Part shown: positions 33,613 to 42,123 of the stretch, one piece after another
Position numbering within the stretch: position 1 is the first letter of the stretch
Layout of the letters: the number at the start of each line of letters is the position of its first letter
Source of the DNA: Actinomycetaceae bacterium
GTDB lineage: Bacteria > Actinomycetota > Actinomycetes > Actinomycetales > Actinomycetaceae
Direction: 5' to 3'
DNA length: 46,314 nt
NCBI GenBank assembly: GCA_030537735.1
Contig: JAUNVG010000001.1
Location: 398,167 to 444,480 of the forward strand
Notes under the pieces: model-generated
Seen by the model: only the letters and a program-made list of their open reading frames with translations
Told to the model about the DNA's origin: nothing
Database searches by the model: none
Translations under genes and position numbers: made by a program

Positions 33613-35757
33613 TCACTTGCCCACAGTGGCGTTCATTATGTCGGCGTGCGCTTTTATTCCCGGTGGTGGGATTTCTTCGAAGGTCACTTCCCTGCCGCTG
33701 CTGTTACCTAAGGGCATTTTCCAGTTCGGGTATTCGGTATGGGTTCCGGGAAGGTTTTGCGGCCTAATGTCGCCCACAATATCGACCAGGGACACTGCCA
33801 GCAGTCTGGCTGGGGTTTTAGCAATGTAGCGGTAGAGCGCTTCGATAAGTTCTTCTTCACTTGGCTCCGCCGAGTGCAGCGCCCCGTGCGCCCGTAGAGC
33901 CTGGCTCATATTTTCCAGTTCTGCACGGTCGACTTGCCGCATCTTCTCGTAGGATTCAACTAGCAAACCCAAATCACTGCGCAGCTTGGTGTGGATTCCA
34001 CGCATGTACCCGGCCGTGGGTGGCAGGTCGTGGGTGTTTACTGCCGCCAGCACTTCACGTCGGTAGTGTTGCGGCGCAAGCGGACTACCGTCCTCGTTGC
34101 GTTCAAACCACAGTATGGAAGTACCCAGGATTCCGCGTTCGTTGAGGTACCCACGCACCCAGGGTTCCACTGTCCCCAGGTCTTCTCCGATTACGACGCA
34201 GCCGGCTCGCTGCGCTTCCAGCAGCAGGATTCCCACCATGGCTTCGTGGTCGTAGTGCACGTAGGCGCCGTGGTTAGCTCCCATACCATCGGGGATCCAC
34301 CACAATCTAAATAGCCCGAGTATGTGGTCGATTCTTACCGCTCCGGCATAAGACATGGTGGCGCGAATCATGGCGCGCAGCGGGCTATACCCACTTTCAG
34401 CTAGAGCCTGAGGGTTCCAGGGCGGTTGAGACCAGTTTTGCCCCTGCTGAGAATACATGTCCGGGGGCGCACCCACGCACATACCTGGGGCGAACATGTC
34501 GGTTTGGTCCCACACTTCCGAACCGTAGGGGTGTACACCTACCGCTAGGTCCCCCATAATGCCAATCGCCATCCCAGCTTCCCGAGCCCGCTTCTGCGCC
34601 TCTTGCAACTGCTGGGAGGCGATCCACTGCAGCCACATGTGGTAACGCACCCGCAGTTCGTTGCGTTGGCTAAACTGCTTGACCGCTTCACTTTCACTGT
34701 CGCGGTATTGCGGGGGAAGCGGCATGGAGTAGGTTTCAACTAGAGCGCACCACTGCGCGAATCTTTCCAGTGACTGCCCACCGGTTTCAATGAACTCATT
34801 GAACTCGGCTTCGCGTTCTTGACTGCGCGGCTGGCGAAACAGGACGCTAAGGGCTTCGTTTTTCGCCATCCACGACTGGTCCCGATCGATTAAACCGGGG
34901 TTGTCGGTTTCCTCCTGCAAAGATAGCGCGTGGCATTCTTGCAGGTGGATACGATCAGCTTGTTTGAGCAGCTGGTATTCTTCCACCATTTCCGGGCTGA
35001 TGTACAGGGGCGCTAAGAACTGGCGCGTAACCGGCAGGTAGGGTGAGGGCTCAATCGGTTCGCATGGAGCTACCGCGTGCATGGGGTTAATGAGGTGGAA
35101 GTCGGCTCCGGCTCGCCCAAACATTTGGTTAAGGGAGGCCAGCACCGCGGTATCACCCATCCCCCAGCTTTGGGCTGAGCGCACCGAATACAGTTGGCTT
35201 GCTATTCCCCACATTTGTTCGCGTTGATTGAGGCTGGGTGGGTCTATGCGGTGAGGCACCACCACCAGATGCCCGTTGCTGCTGGTGCCGTCTTCTAGGT
35301 AGGCGGTGATGGTGTGGTCCCCCAGTGGTAGCGATTCGTCGAGGGCGAATGCTGCCCTGCCGATTAAGCTGCCGTTTACTTCTCTGGCTGGATCCCAGTT
35401 CTCGACTTGCGTGAGGCTGCGGGTGGTGCCGTCTTCGAGTGTTACCTCCACCCGCACCGAGCTGCCATCGGGTACGTGGATATGCACATCGCGCCAAGTT
35501 CCCACCCGCATTACTGTGCAAGCGGGGACGGTGCGCAGCCAGATTTGGTCTTCTTGCGCGGTTAGCGCCTTGTCGAGGTCGGATACTTGCGGATCCTGGG
35601 GAAGGTCGATTCCCAGTGAGTTGAGTACTTTAATGAGGGTACGGGGCTGAACTTCACGTAGATTCCCGTGCCAATCCCAGTAGGTGGTAGCTATCGCACT
35701 TTTTTGTGCAAGCAACTGTATTCTGCTAAATATTTCAGGGTGAATGGGCGGCGTCAT
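33613..35757 (-). CDS. malQ: 4-alpha-glucanotransferase (amylomaltase, GH77)
   Basis: The ~714-residue enzyme transfers maltodextrin segments and releases glucose. GH77 motifs are visible: VRIDHILGLFRLWWIPDG with the nucleophile Asp, CVVIGEDLGTV with the acid/base Glu, and NTHDLPPTAGYMRG. An N-terminal extension of about 150 residues is usual in actinobacteria. The ATG at 35757 has GGAG about 6 nt upstream, and homology begins near it; an in-frame ATG at 35784 would add 9 residues. It lies among PTS genes, which suggests shared work in sugar use. Confidence 0.92.
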   Translation of the reverse strand: MTPPIHPEIFSRIQLLAQKSAIATTYWDWHGNLREVQPRTLIKVLNSLGIDLPQDPQVSDLDKALTAQEDQIWLRTVPACTVMRVGTWRDVHIHVPDGSSVRVEVTLEDGTTRSLTQVENWDPAREVNGSLIGRAAFALDESLPLGDHTITAYLEDGTSSNGHLVVVPHRIDPPSLNQREQMWGIASQLYSVRSAQSWGMGDTAVLASLNQMFGRAGADFHLINPMHAVAPCEPIEPSPYLPVTRQFLAPLYISPEMVEEYQLLKQADRIHLQECHALSLQEETDNPGLIDRDQSWMAKNEALSVLFRQPRSQEREAEFNEFIETGGQSLERFAQWCALVETYSMPLPPQYRDSESEAVKQFSQRNELRVRYHMWLQWIASQQLQEAQKRAREAGMAIGIMGDLAVGVHPYGSEVWDQTDMFAPGMCVGAPPDMYSQQGQNWSQPPWNPQALAESGYSPLRAMIRATMSYAGAVRIDHILGLFRLWWIPDGMGANHGAYVHYDHEAMVGILLLEAQRAGCVVIGEDLGTVEPWVRGYLNERGILGTSILWFERNEDGSPLAPQHYRREVLAAVNTHDLPPTAGYMRGIHTKLRSDLGLLVESYEKMRQVDRAELENMSQALRAHGALHSAEPSEEELIEALYRYIAKTPARLLAVSLVDIVGDIRPQNLPGTHTEYPNWKMPLGNSSGREVTFEEIPPPGIKAHADIMNATVGK

Positions 35758-35970
35758 TGAAGTCTCCAGCAAACGGGTCGACATTACACCCTAATGTTAT
35801 TGCATTAGTGCGTTAGTTTCTTCTCACCTCCCCCGGCCTTGATGGACACCACATTTGTGCCCCTGATAGTCCTTGTCCGCAGCTGAGGCCAAGGGAGGGT
35901 AACGGGGGGTGTTTTTCCTCAGATGGAGCGTGCCGACACTACTAGACTTTGAAGGGAGCGGGTTTGTCTT

Positions 35971-36276
35971 TCACTCTTGGGTGTCGCTTTCGCCGCCGCT
36001 ATCTTCGCTGTCATCGTCGTCTTGCCCATTGCCACTGTTAGATGATTTGATGACCGTGCGCATTTTCTCCACCATATCGGTGGCGTTGAATCGGACGATG
36101 ATCTGTACGTAGTTACCCGACCGCACTACTGCCAGTGGTTTGGTTTGACGAATGATGCCTTCGTCAACTTGAGTCGGGTCTTTGCACGTGGCGCGAATAC
36201 GCATCATGCACGGTTCTAGTTCACCGATGTTATCTGCTCCGCCCAGGCCACGTACGAGTTGGCGTGCTGCCTCCAA
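35971..36276 (-). CDS. Second stand-alone PTS glucose-type EIIB domain with acidic tail
   Basis: The protein is 101 residues from a TTG at 36276, which follows AAGGAGG with about 8-nt spacing; an in-frame GTG at 36306 would add 10 residues but lacks a Shine-Dalgarno. GGADNIGELEPCMMRIRA carries the phospho-Cys (Cys23), and the fold continues to YVQIIV. It lacks EIIC and EIIA domains and ends with a Ser/Asp/Glu/Gly tail of about 28 residues not seen on usual EIIB proteins. It differs clearly from the EIIB at 32778. Confidence 0.82.
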   Translation of the reverse strand: MEAARQLVRGLGGADNIGELEPCMMRIRATCKDPTQVDEGIIRQTKPLAVVRSGNYVQIIVRFNATDMVEKMRTVIKSSNSGNGQDDDDSEDSGGESDTQE

Positions 36277-36462
36277 TTTCCCCTCCTCCTTTGTTAACCA
36301 CATCACATCTTATCCCTTTGGTGACACTTTGTACACCTCAGCTGTTGTTCTTCGGCGAGTTCACCTCCTAGCCCCACCCCATCCCCTGGTTTATTCATCT
36401 TCACCTGCTCAGCGTTAGCGTTCGGCATGCTTACCGTCTGCTTTTGAGCGAAAATAGGCTTT

Positions 36463-37410
36463 ATGACTACTGCCCTGAACGTCCCTCAGCTATCGCAAGA
36501 ACCCCTCGCCTCCGTATTGCGGGTACTGCAGTTAACTAGCGCGGGTGAAGATCAGTTTGAAGCTGATTGTCTACCGCAGATGGGCAGGGTCTACGGCGGG
36601 CAAGTGCTAGCCCAAGCGTTACTCGCCGCTGCCGCCACGGTAGCCGACGTCAGCCCCGAACGCCTGCCGCATTCTTTTCACGCCTATTTCCTTCGCGGTG
36701 GGGATCCGCAGAAGTCTTTTCAGCTAAAGGTCCACCGCTCCCACGATGGGCGTTCGTTTTCCTCCCGCCAGGTAAACGCTACCCAAGGCGGCAAGGACAT
36801 CCTCACCCTCTTGGCTTCTTTCCAACTACCCCAGTCAGGGGTGGAACACGATAGGCAGATGCCGCAGGTACCCGCCCCTGAGGAACTGCGCTCTGCCTTG
36901 GAATACTTCCGGGAGATGGATCACCCGGTGGGGAAATTTCTTGGTAAAACCGTGGCTTTTGGTGTTCGCCACGTCCAAGAAACCCTGTATGTGCGCGCCC
37001 GTGGTGACGGGGATAGACGCCAGCAGCTGTGGATGCGCCCGCGCGCTCACATCGACGGCGCCAACCAACTATTGGGGCGGGTGTTACTGGCCTACGTAAT
37101 AGACCAGGTGATGATGGAGCCAGCCTTACGCGCTCACGGGCTGTCTTGGATTACCCCGGGAATGGCCTTGGCTAGTTTGGATCACGCCATGTGGTTCTAC
37201 CGCGATTTCGACATTAATGACTGGTTGCTCTATGACCAGGAGTCACCTTCAGCTCAAGGCGCCAGGGCCTTGGGGCACACCAGGGTTTTCACAGCCGACG
37301 GCATCTTGGTGGCCGAGGCCATGCAAGAAGCCATGCTTCGGCTACCGCAGGAAGGTGACCACAGCGGTAGTTCCAGTTGGACTTTCGATGCAGTCCCACC
37401 CCAATCCTAG
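36463..37410 (+). CDS. tesB: Acyl-CoA thioesterase II (TesB family)
   Basis: The 315-residue protein has two hot-dog domains. Typical motifs are RVYGGQVLAQAL, LPHSFHAYFLRGGD, DGRSFSSRQVNATQGG in the first half and LDHAMWFYRDFDINDWLLY in the second. It hydrolyses acyl-CoA to free acid and CoA. GAAAAT lies 7 nt before the ATG and no Shine-Dalgarno is present, so it may be leaderless. Its last 4 bp overlap the convergent aminotransferase gene. Confidence 0.9.
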   Translation: MTTALNVPQLSQEPLASVLRVLQLTSAGEDQFEADCLPQMGRVYGGQVLAQALLAAAATVADVSPERLPHSFHAYFLRGGDPQKSFQLKVHRSHDGRSFSSRQVNATQGGKDILTLLASFQLPQSGVEHDRQMPQVPAPEELRSALEYFREMDHPVGKFLGKTVAFGVRHVQETLYVRARGDGDRRQQLWMRPRAHIDGANQLLGRVLLAYVIDQVMMEPALRAHGLSWITPGMALASLDHAMWFYRDFDINDWLLYDQESPSAQGARALGHTRVFTADGILVAEAMQEAMLRLPQEGDHSGSSSWTFDAVPPQS

Positions 37411-38612
37411 TGATTGTCTTTCACATATTGGGTAAGTAGTTCGCATCCTCGTTGCACTTGTTGCGTTGCGCCAGCGAAGGAAACCCTTACGTAGCGCGAT
37501 CCGTCCAGTGCTGGATCCAACCCGTCTCCAGCTTCACTATCGGGAGCGAAATCCACCCCGGGCGTTAACGCTACCCCCGTGCTTTGCAGCAGTTCAGCGC
37601 ACCAGTTCACGGTGTCGGAGGTTAGGTGCGAAATATCGGCATAGCAGTAGAAGGCACCATCTGCAGGGGCAATAGTTTTAGCCCCAATAGCCTCCAGCGT
37701 AGACAAAACCACCTGCCGGTTTTCCCGATACCGCTCTACGTGGGAATCCAACTCGCTGGTGGCTTGCGTATCGAAAGCGGTAACTGCAGCTAGTTGCGAC
37801 AAGGTGGGGGCAGACAGGTTCAGGTTTCCCAGTAGTATCTCCACCGGCCTCACAAGCGGTTCAGGCACTACTGCCCACCCCAGTCGCCAGCCGGTCATGG
37901 AATAGTATTTGGAAAAACTGCCTACCGCCACGTGTTTGTCACTGTATTGGGTGAGGGAGGCACACTTGGGTCCGAAGCTAATCCCATGGTAGATTTCGTC
38001 GCTTATAAGTAGCACGGAGTTTTCTTCGCACCACTTCGCAATCGCTGCAAGTTCACTGGGTGGTAGCACCGTGCCAGTGGGATTGGCCGGCGTTGCTATG
38101 ATCAACCCCTTGGGTGCGGGTTGGTTGCGATAGCGCGCCTGGAGTTGTTCCACACTCGGCTGCCAGCGGGTTTGCGGGCCACAATCTATTTGATCTACTT
38201 TGCACCCCAATGCCGCCAAGGTATTGCGATAAGCAGGGTACCCGGGGCGGGTCATAGCTACCGTGTCCCCGTTTTCGAAGGCCGCTAGGAATATGGCGGT
38301 GAAAGCCGCGGAGGATCCGGTAGTTATAACAATGCGATCGGCCGGCACCTGCGCGCCATAGGTTTCCCGGTAGTGCTGGCTTATTCGCTCCCTCAGCTCG
38401 GGCATACCATTGGCGTCGGTGTAGCCAATCTGGTGGCTTCGCAGCGCCGCCGCGGCCGCTTCAAGCACGGCCTGCGGCGCTGGCGTTGAAGGTTGCCCCA
38501 GGCAAAGGGAGTAAACGGGGGTTCCTGCCTGCGCCAGTTGATTGCCCACTTTGAGGATCTCCATGGCGCGGAAAGGTTCCACCTGACCGCGTTTAGCTAC
38601 CGGGATTTGCAC
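37407..38612 (-). CDS. PLP-dependent aminotransferase, class I/II
   Basis: The 401-residue enzyme has the fold-type I layout: TTGSSAAFTAIF, PGYPAYRN, PANPTGTVL, SDEIYHG and the PLP lysine Lys235 in SFSKYYSMTGWRLGW. The family includes aspartate/aromatic transaminases; the substrate cannot be fixed. The GTG start lies 2 bp after the ettA stop, so the two genes are coupled. Confidence 0.88.
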   Translation of the reverse strand: MQIPVAKRGQVEPFRAMEILKVGNQLAQAGTPVYSLCLGQPSTPAPQAVLEAAAAALRSHQIGYTDANGMPELRERISQHYRETYGAQVPADRIVITTGSSAAFTAIFLAAFENGDTVAMTRPGYPAYRNTLAALGCKVDQIDCGPQTRWQPSVEQLQARYRNQPAPKGLIIATPANPTGTVLPPSELAAIAKWCEENSVLLISDEIYHGISFGPKCASLTQYSDKHVAVGSFSKYYSMTGWRLGWAVVPEPLVRPVEILLGNLNLSAPTLSQLAAVTAFDTQATSELDSHVERYRENRQVVLSTLEAIGAKTIAPADGAFYCYADISHLTSDTVNWCAELLQSTGVALTPGVDFAPDSEAGDGLDPALDGSRYVRVSFAGATQQVQRGCELLTQYVKDNH

Positions 38613-38614
38613 TT

Positions 38615-40297
38615 CTAATCTCGCTTCAATCGACGGTGGGTAACGCGGTGCGGGCGAGCGGCCTCTGCCCCCAGTCGCTCAACTTTATTGCGCTCATACG
38701 CTTCGAAGTTACCTTCAAACCAGTACCAGTTCGCGGGGTTTTCTTCGGTGCCTTCCCAAGCCAGGATGTGGGTAGCGACCCGGTCTAGGAACCAGCGGTC
38801 GTGAGTGACCACTACCGCGCATCCGGGGAACTGCAGCAGCGCATTTTCCAACGAGCCGAGGGTTTCAACGTCAAGGTCGTTAGTGGGCTCATCCAACAGC
38901 AGCAGGTTTCCGCCCTGCTTGAGGGTCAGAGCCAGGTTTAACCGGTTGCGTTCCCCGCCCGAGAGCACCCCGGCAGGCTTTTGCTGGTCGGGGCCTTTGA
39001 ACCCGAACGCCGATACGTAGGCTCGCGAAGGCATCTCCACATTGCCTACCTCAATGTAGTCCAACCCGTCGGAAACCACTTCCCATAGGGTTTTGTCGGG
39101 GTCGATGCCGGCACGGGTCTGGTCGACGTAGGAGATTTTCACGGTCTCCCCCACCTTCAGATCGCCACCGTCTAGAGGTTCCAATCCGACAATCGTCTTA
39201 AACAGGGTGGTTTTACCAACCCCGTTAGGCCCAATGACACCTACGATGCCGTTGCGAGGCAGGGAGAAAGACAGCCCGTCAATGAGCACGCGCTCACCGA
39301 AGCCTTTCTTCAAATCCTTCGCTTCGATAACGATATCGCCCAGGCGCGGACCTGGCGGGATTTGTATTTCTTCGAAGTCAAGCTTGCGGGTGCGCTCAGC
39401 TTCGGCTGCCATCTCTTCGTATCGAGCCAAACGCGCCTTGGATTTAGCCTGCCGACCCTTCGCGTTGGTACGCACCCACTCAAGTTCCTCCTGCAGGCGT
39501 TTAGCTAGTTTGGCATCTTTACGCCCTTGTACTTGCAAACGCTCGCGTTTCTTCTCCAAGTACGTCGTGTAGTTACCCTCGTAGGGGTAGAGACGACCGC
39601 GGTCAACTTCAGCGATCCATTCAGCCACGTGATCCAAGAAGTAACGATCGTGGGTGATGGCGATTACCGCTCCCGGGTAGGTCTTCAAGTGCTGTTCCAG
39701 CCAGAGCACGGATTCGGCATCCAAGTGGTTGGTGGGCTCATCCAGCAGTAATAGGTCGGGCTGTTCAAGCAGCAGGCGACAAAGCGCCACGCGGCGGCGT
39801 TCACCTCCGGAGAGCACTGAAACATCGGCATCCGGCGGCGGGCAGCGAAGCGCGTCCATTGCTTGTTCAAGTTGCGAATCCAAGTCCCAACCGTTGACCG
39901 CATCAATGTCGGCTTGCAGTTGCCCCATTTCTTCCATCAGGGCGTCGAAGTCGGCATCGGGGTCAGCCATCTGTGCGGACACTTCGTTGAAGCGCTCCAG
40001 TTTCTGCACCGTGTCAGACACACCCATTTGGACGTTTTCAAGTACGGTTTTATCCTCATCCAGCGGAGGTTCCTGCAGTAGGATACCCACCGAATAACCG
40101 GGGGTGAGACGGGCTTCACCGTTGGAAGGCTCATCCAGTCCTGCCATGATTTTCAAGATCGATGACTTACCGGCTCCGTTGGGGCCGACCATACCGATTT
40201 TTGCTCCTGGCAAGAACGCCATGGTCACATCGTCAAGGATGACTTTATCGCCATGTGATTTACGCGCCCGCACCATGGAGTAGATGTATTCCGCCAC
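38615..40297 (-). CDS. ettA: ABC-F translation factor EttA
   Basis: The 560-residue protein has two ABC ATPase domains, with Walker A GPNGAGKSS and GPNGVGKTT and signatures LSGGERRRVAL and LSGGERNRLNL. An arm insertion lies in the first domain, and a Lys/Arg/Glu-rich linker joins the two (about residues 235-305). It has no membrane part. EttA binds the ribosomal E site and gates elongation according to ATP level. The GTG start is preceded by AGGTGAGG. It is first gene of a two-gene unit with the aminotransferase. Confidence 0.94.
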   Translation of the reverse strand: MAEYIYSMVRARKSHGDKVILDDVTMAFLPGAKIGMVGPNGAGKSSILKIMAGLDEPSNGEARLTPGYSVGILLQEPPLDEDKTVLENVQMGVSDTVQKLERFNEVSAQMADPDADFDALMEEMGQLQADIDAVNGWDLDSQLEQAMDALRCPPPDADVSVLSGGERRRVALCRLLLEQPDLLLLDEPTNHLDAESVLWLEQHLKTYPGAVIAITHDRYFLDHVAEWIAEVDRGRLYPYEGNYTTYLEKKRERLQVQGRKDAKLAKRLQEELEWVRTNAKGRQAKSKARLARYEEMAAEAERTRKLDFEEIQIPPGPRLGDIVIEAKDLKKGFGERVLIDGLSFSLPRNGIVGVIGPNGVGKTTLFKTIVGLEPLDGGDLKVGETVKISYVDQTRAGIDPDKTLWEVVSDGLDYIEVGNVEMPSRAYVSAFGFKGPDQQKPAGVLSGGERNRLNLALTLKQGGNLLLLDEPTNDLDVETLGSLENALLQFPGCAVVVTHDRWFLDRVATHILAWEGTEENPANWYWFEGNFEAYERNKVERLGAEAARPHRVTHRRLKRD

Positions 40298-40434
40298 TTG
40301 GTTTTCCTCACCTTGCGTATTCGACGCCAGTTGCCCTGGCCTAGTTAGTGTCCGTTAGTCAGTTTACGCAACAGGTCCCAGTTCGAGCCAATATTAGACT
40401 AGACAAGAACCACATCCGGGAAGGAAGAAAACTG

Positions 40435-40752
40435 ATGCACTGGCTAGTTCTGGTTATTTCCGCGCTCTTCGAAGCGGTATGGGCCAACGCCCTAGCGCAG
40501 ATCGACGGTTTGTCCAAACCTGCTCCGATCCTAGTTTTCCTATTTGGCATGACCGTATCCATGGGAGGGTTAGGCTGGGCTCTGCGCGGTATCCCGGTGG
40601 GCACCGGCTACGCAGTTTGGGTGGGGATCGGTGCCTTTGCTACCGCCTCTTACGCCTTTGCCACCGGGGCAGAAGCAGTCACCGTCCTCAAAGTACTTTT
40701 CATGGTGGCGATAGTCGCTTGCGTAATAGGTCTAAAAGCGGTTTCGTCTTAG
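40435..40752 (+). CDS. gdx: SMR-family guanidinium exporter (Gdx/SugE type)
   Basis: The 105-residue protein has four membrane helices. The residues of the Gdx subtype appear at the same numbers as in characterised Gdx-Clo: Glu13, Trp16, Ser42, Tyr59 and Trp62. It should export guanidinium in exchange for protons as a dual-topology homodimer; no second SMR gene is adjacent. AAGGAAG precedes the ATG at 40435; the frame is open upstream to 40348 but without homology. I see no ykkC-type guanidine riboswitch in the 137-bp leader. Confidence 0.9.
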   Translation: MHWLVLVISALFEAVWANALAQIDGLSKPAPILVFLFGMTVSMGGLGWALRGIPVGTGYAVWVGIGAFATASYAFATGAEAVTVLKVLFMVAIVACVIGLKAVSS

Positions 40753-40769
40753 TCCCATTTAGCCGCCAA

Positions 40770-41207
40770 TCATTTCTGTTTCTCCCACGGTGCGATTTCG
40801 CCTTCCACTACTTCGAACAGAGGGTGGGACTGCAGTTCACTTTCACTCTTGGGTAGGCGTTCAAGCTCTTGCGGACTGCGCTGGCTAACCTTGGCGCGCA
40901 AATGTTCAAGCTCATAGCGTAGCTGTCCATCGCTAACTTCAATCCGGGTGCGCGCTGATTGCGGTTTGCCGATTTTAGAAGCATCGAAACGGTAGCCGCG
41001 AGCGCTGGCTTCGTTCTGTATTTCCCACAGGTAGTCAGCTATTGTCTGCAGCGGGTCGGGGCTTTGGCGAAAACGCTGCAACTGGGGGTGGTGTCGGTAG
41101 CCGCGAGTGAGTCCGGCCAGCACCTTTTGTGCCAGCAGGCTTTCTCTCCACAGTGCCACCAGGGCGATACGGTCTAAGTGTTTTGGATGCAAACTCCATA
41201 AACGCAT
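40770..41207 (-). CDS. Pyrimidine dimer DNA glycosylase family protein
   Basis: The 145-residue protein begins MRLWSLHPKHLDRIALVALW and continues RESLLAQKVLAGLTRGYRHHPQLQRF. This is the strong signature of the bacterial branch of the T4 endonuclease V (pyrimidine dimer glycosylase) family. Thr is not at position 2, where T4 endonuclease V has its nucleophile, so activity is not certain. It lies downstream of ssb on the same strand, 205 bp apart with a hairpin between. AAAGAGA lies ahead of the ATG. Confidence 0.85.
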   Translation of the reverse strand: MRLWSLHPKHLDRIALVALWRESLLAQKVLAGLTRGYRHHPQLQRFRQSPDPLQTIADYLWEIQNEASARGYRFDASKIGKPQSARTRIEVSDGQLRYELEHLRAKVSQRSPQELERLPKSESELQSHPLFEVVEGEIAPWEKQK

Positions 41208-41335
41208 TATTGTTCTCTTTCTAGTATTGGCATATCTTCTTAATCTCTATATTCATACTGCCTTGAAGCCAGGTTCCAAGCTACCGACCTAGGCGGGTAA
41301 CGAAAACACCGCTCATCTTTCCCTGGCCACCGACC

Positions 41336-41368
41336 GGTGCGGGTGAGTGCTTTTGCCCCACCCGCACC
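41336..41368 (-). terminator. Terminator after ssb
   Basis: GGTGCGGGTG (41336-41345) pairs with CACCCGCACC (41359-41368) around a 13-nt loop, 44 bp past the ssb stop. Confidence 0.8.
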
Positions 41369-41412
41369 GATCAGTAGCGGATGCACACACCTAGGGTTTG
41401 CCAGCTTCTGCT

Positions 41413-42087
41413 TTAGAAGGCAGGTGGGTCTTTGGGATCAGGTATTTGCCCTTTACCCGGTTGGGAGGAAGCACTGTCCTTTGTGTCTTGCCCGTTTTCA
41501 TGGATCTGCTCGGGGCCCGCTCCCGCGGCGGTTTCGGGCGCAGGAGCACCGTTGGGGCGATCGAGGCGGCGATTAGGCGTTGTTCCATCACCGTTGTCAG
41601 CGGACTTCACGCCCTTGATGAACTGAGTGATCCCGGCGCTTAAGTCGTGTCCCACGGTGGTTGCCACCACCGCCACTTCCGTGCCGTTAGTCTGTTTTTC
41701 TTCATTCTCCCACTGGTTTATCACCAGCCTGCCGTGCACCACTACCGGCTGTCCCTTACGGATTGAAAAACCCACATTACTTGCCAGTGAGTTCCAGGCT
41801 CTGATTGTGTACCAGGTGGTTTCCATATCGTGCCAAGTACCTGCTTCATCTCGCCCGCGCCGTGAAACCGCTAGGCGGAATCTTGCCGCCACGTGTCCAT
41901 TCGGGGTGGTTGTTAGTTCCGGGTCGGTACCGACTCTTCCGCGTAAGGTGATTAGTACGCCGTCGTTGGATGAAGCTCGTAGCTTACCTACCACCGGCAT
42001 AGGCTGGACCGAGTTCGGCAGTGTAGTAGCTGGGGTGACGAGGTTTTCGTTACCGTTGGGGTTTTGGGCATTAAGGTTCCAAGACAT
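41413..42087 (-). CDS. ssb: Single-stranded DNA-binding protein, probable second SSB
   Basis: The 224-residue protein has an OB-fold at residues ~43-150 (VLITLRGRVGTDPELTTTPNGH, RFRLAVSRRGRD, TTWYTIRAWNSLASNV, KGQPVVVHGRL). A Pro/Gly/Gln/Asp-rich tail follows and ends DPPAF, a weak form of the SSB tip that binds partners. An unusual N-terminal lead of about 40 residues precedes the OB-fold. The main SSB of bacteria usually lies with rpsF and rplI; here the neighbour is a surface protein, so this is likely a paralogue. AAAGGA precedes the ATG. Confidence 0.87.
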   Translation of the reverse strand: MSWNLNAQNPNGNENLVTPATTLPNSVQPMPVVGKLRASSNDGVLITLRGRVGTDPELTTTPNGHVAARFRLAVSRRGRDEAGTWHDMETTWYTIRAWNSLASNVGFSIRKGQPVVVHGRLVINQWENEEKQTNGTEVAVVATTVGHDLSAGITQFIKGVKSADNGDGTTPNRRLDRPNGAPAPETAAGAGPEQIHENGQDTKDSASSQPGKGQIPDPKDPPAF

Positions 42088-42123
42088 GGTCGTTCCTTTC
42101 TAGTTTTCTTAGTCAGTGGTGTC

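Noticed and set aside
40298..40434. Guanidine riboswitch before the Gdx-type exporter
   Set aside because: The leader was read for ykkC, mini-ykkC and class III features; none were recognisable, and only an AAGGAAG ribosome site is clear.
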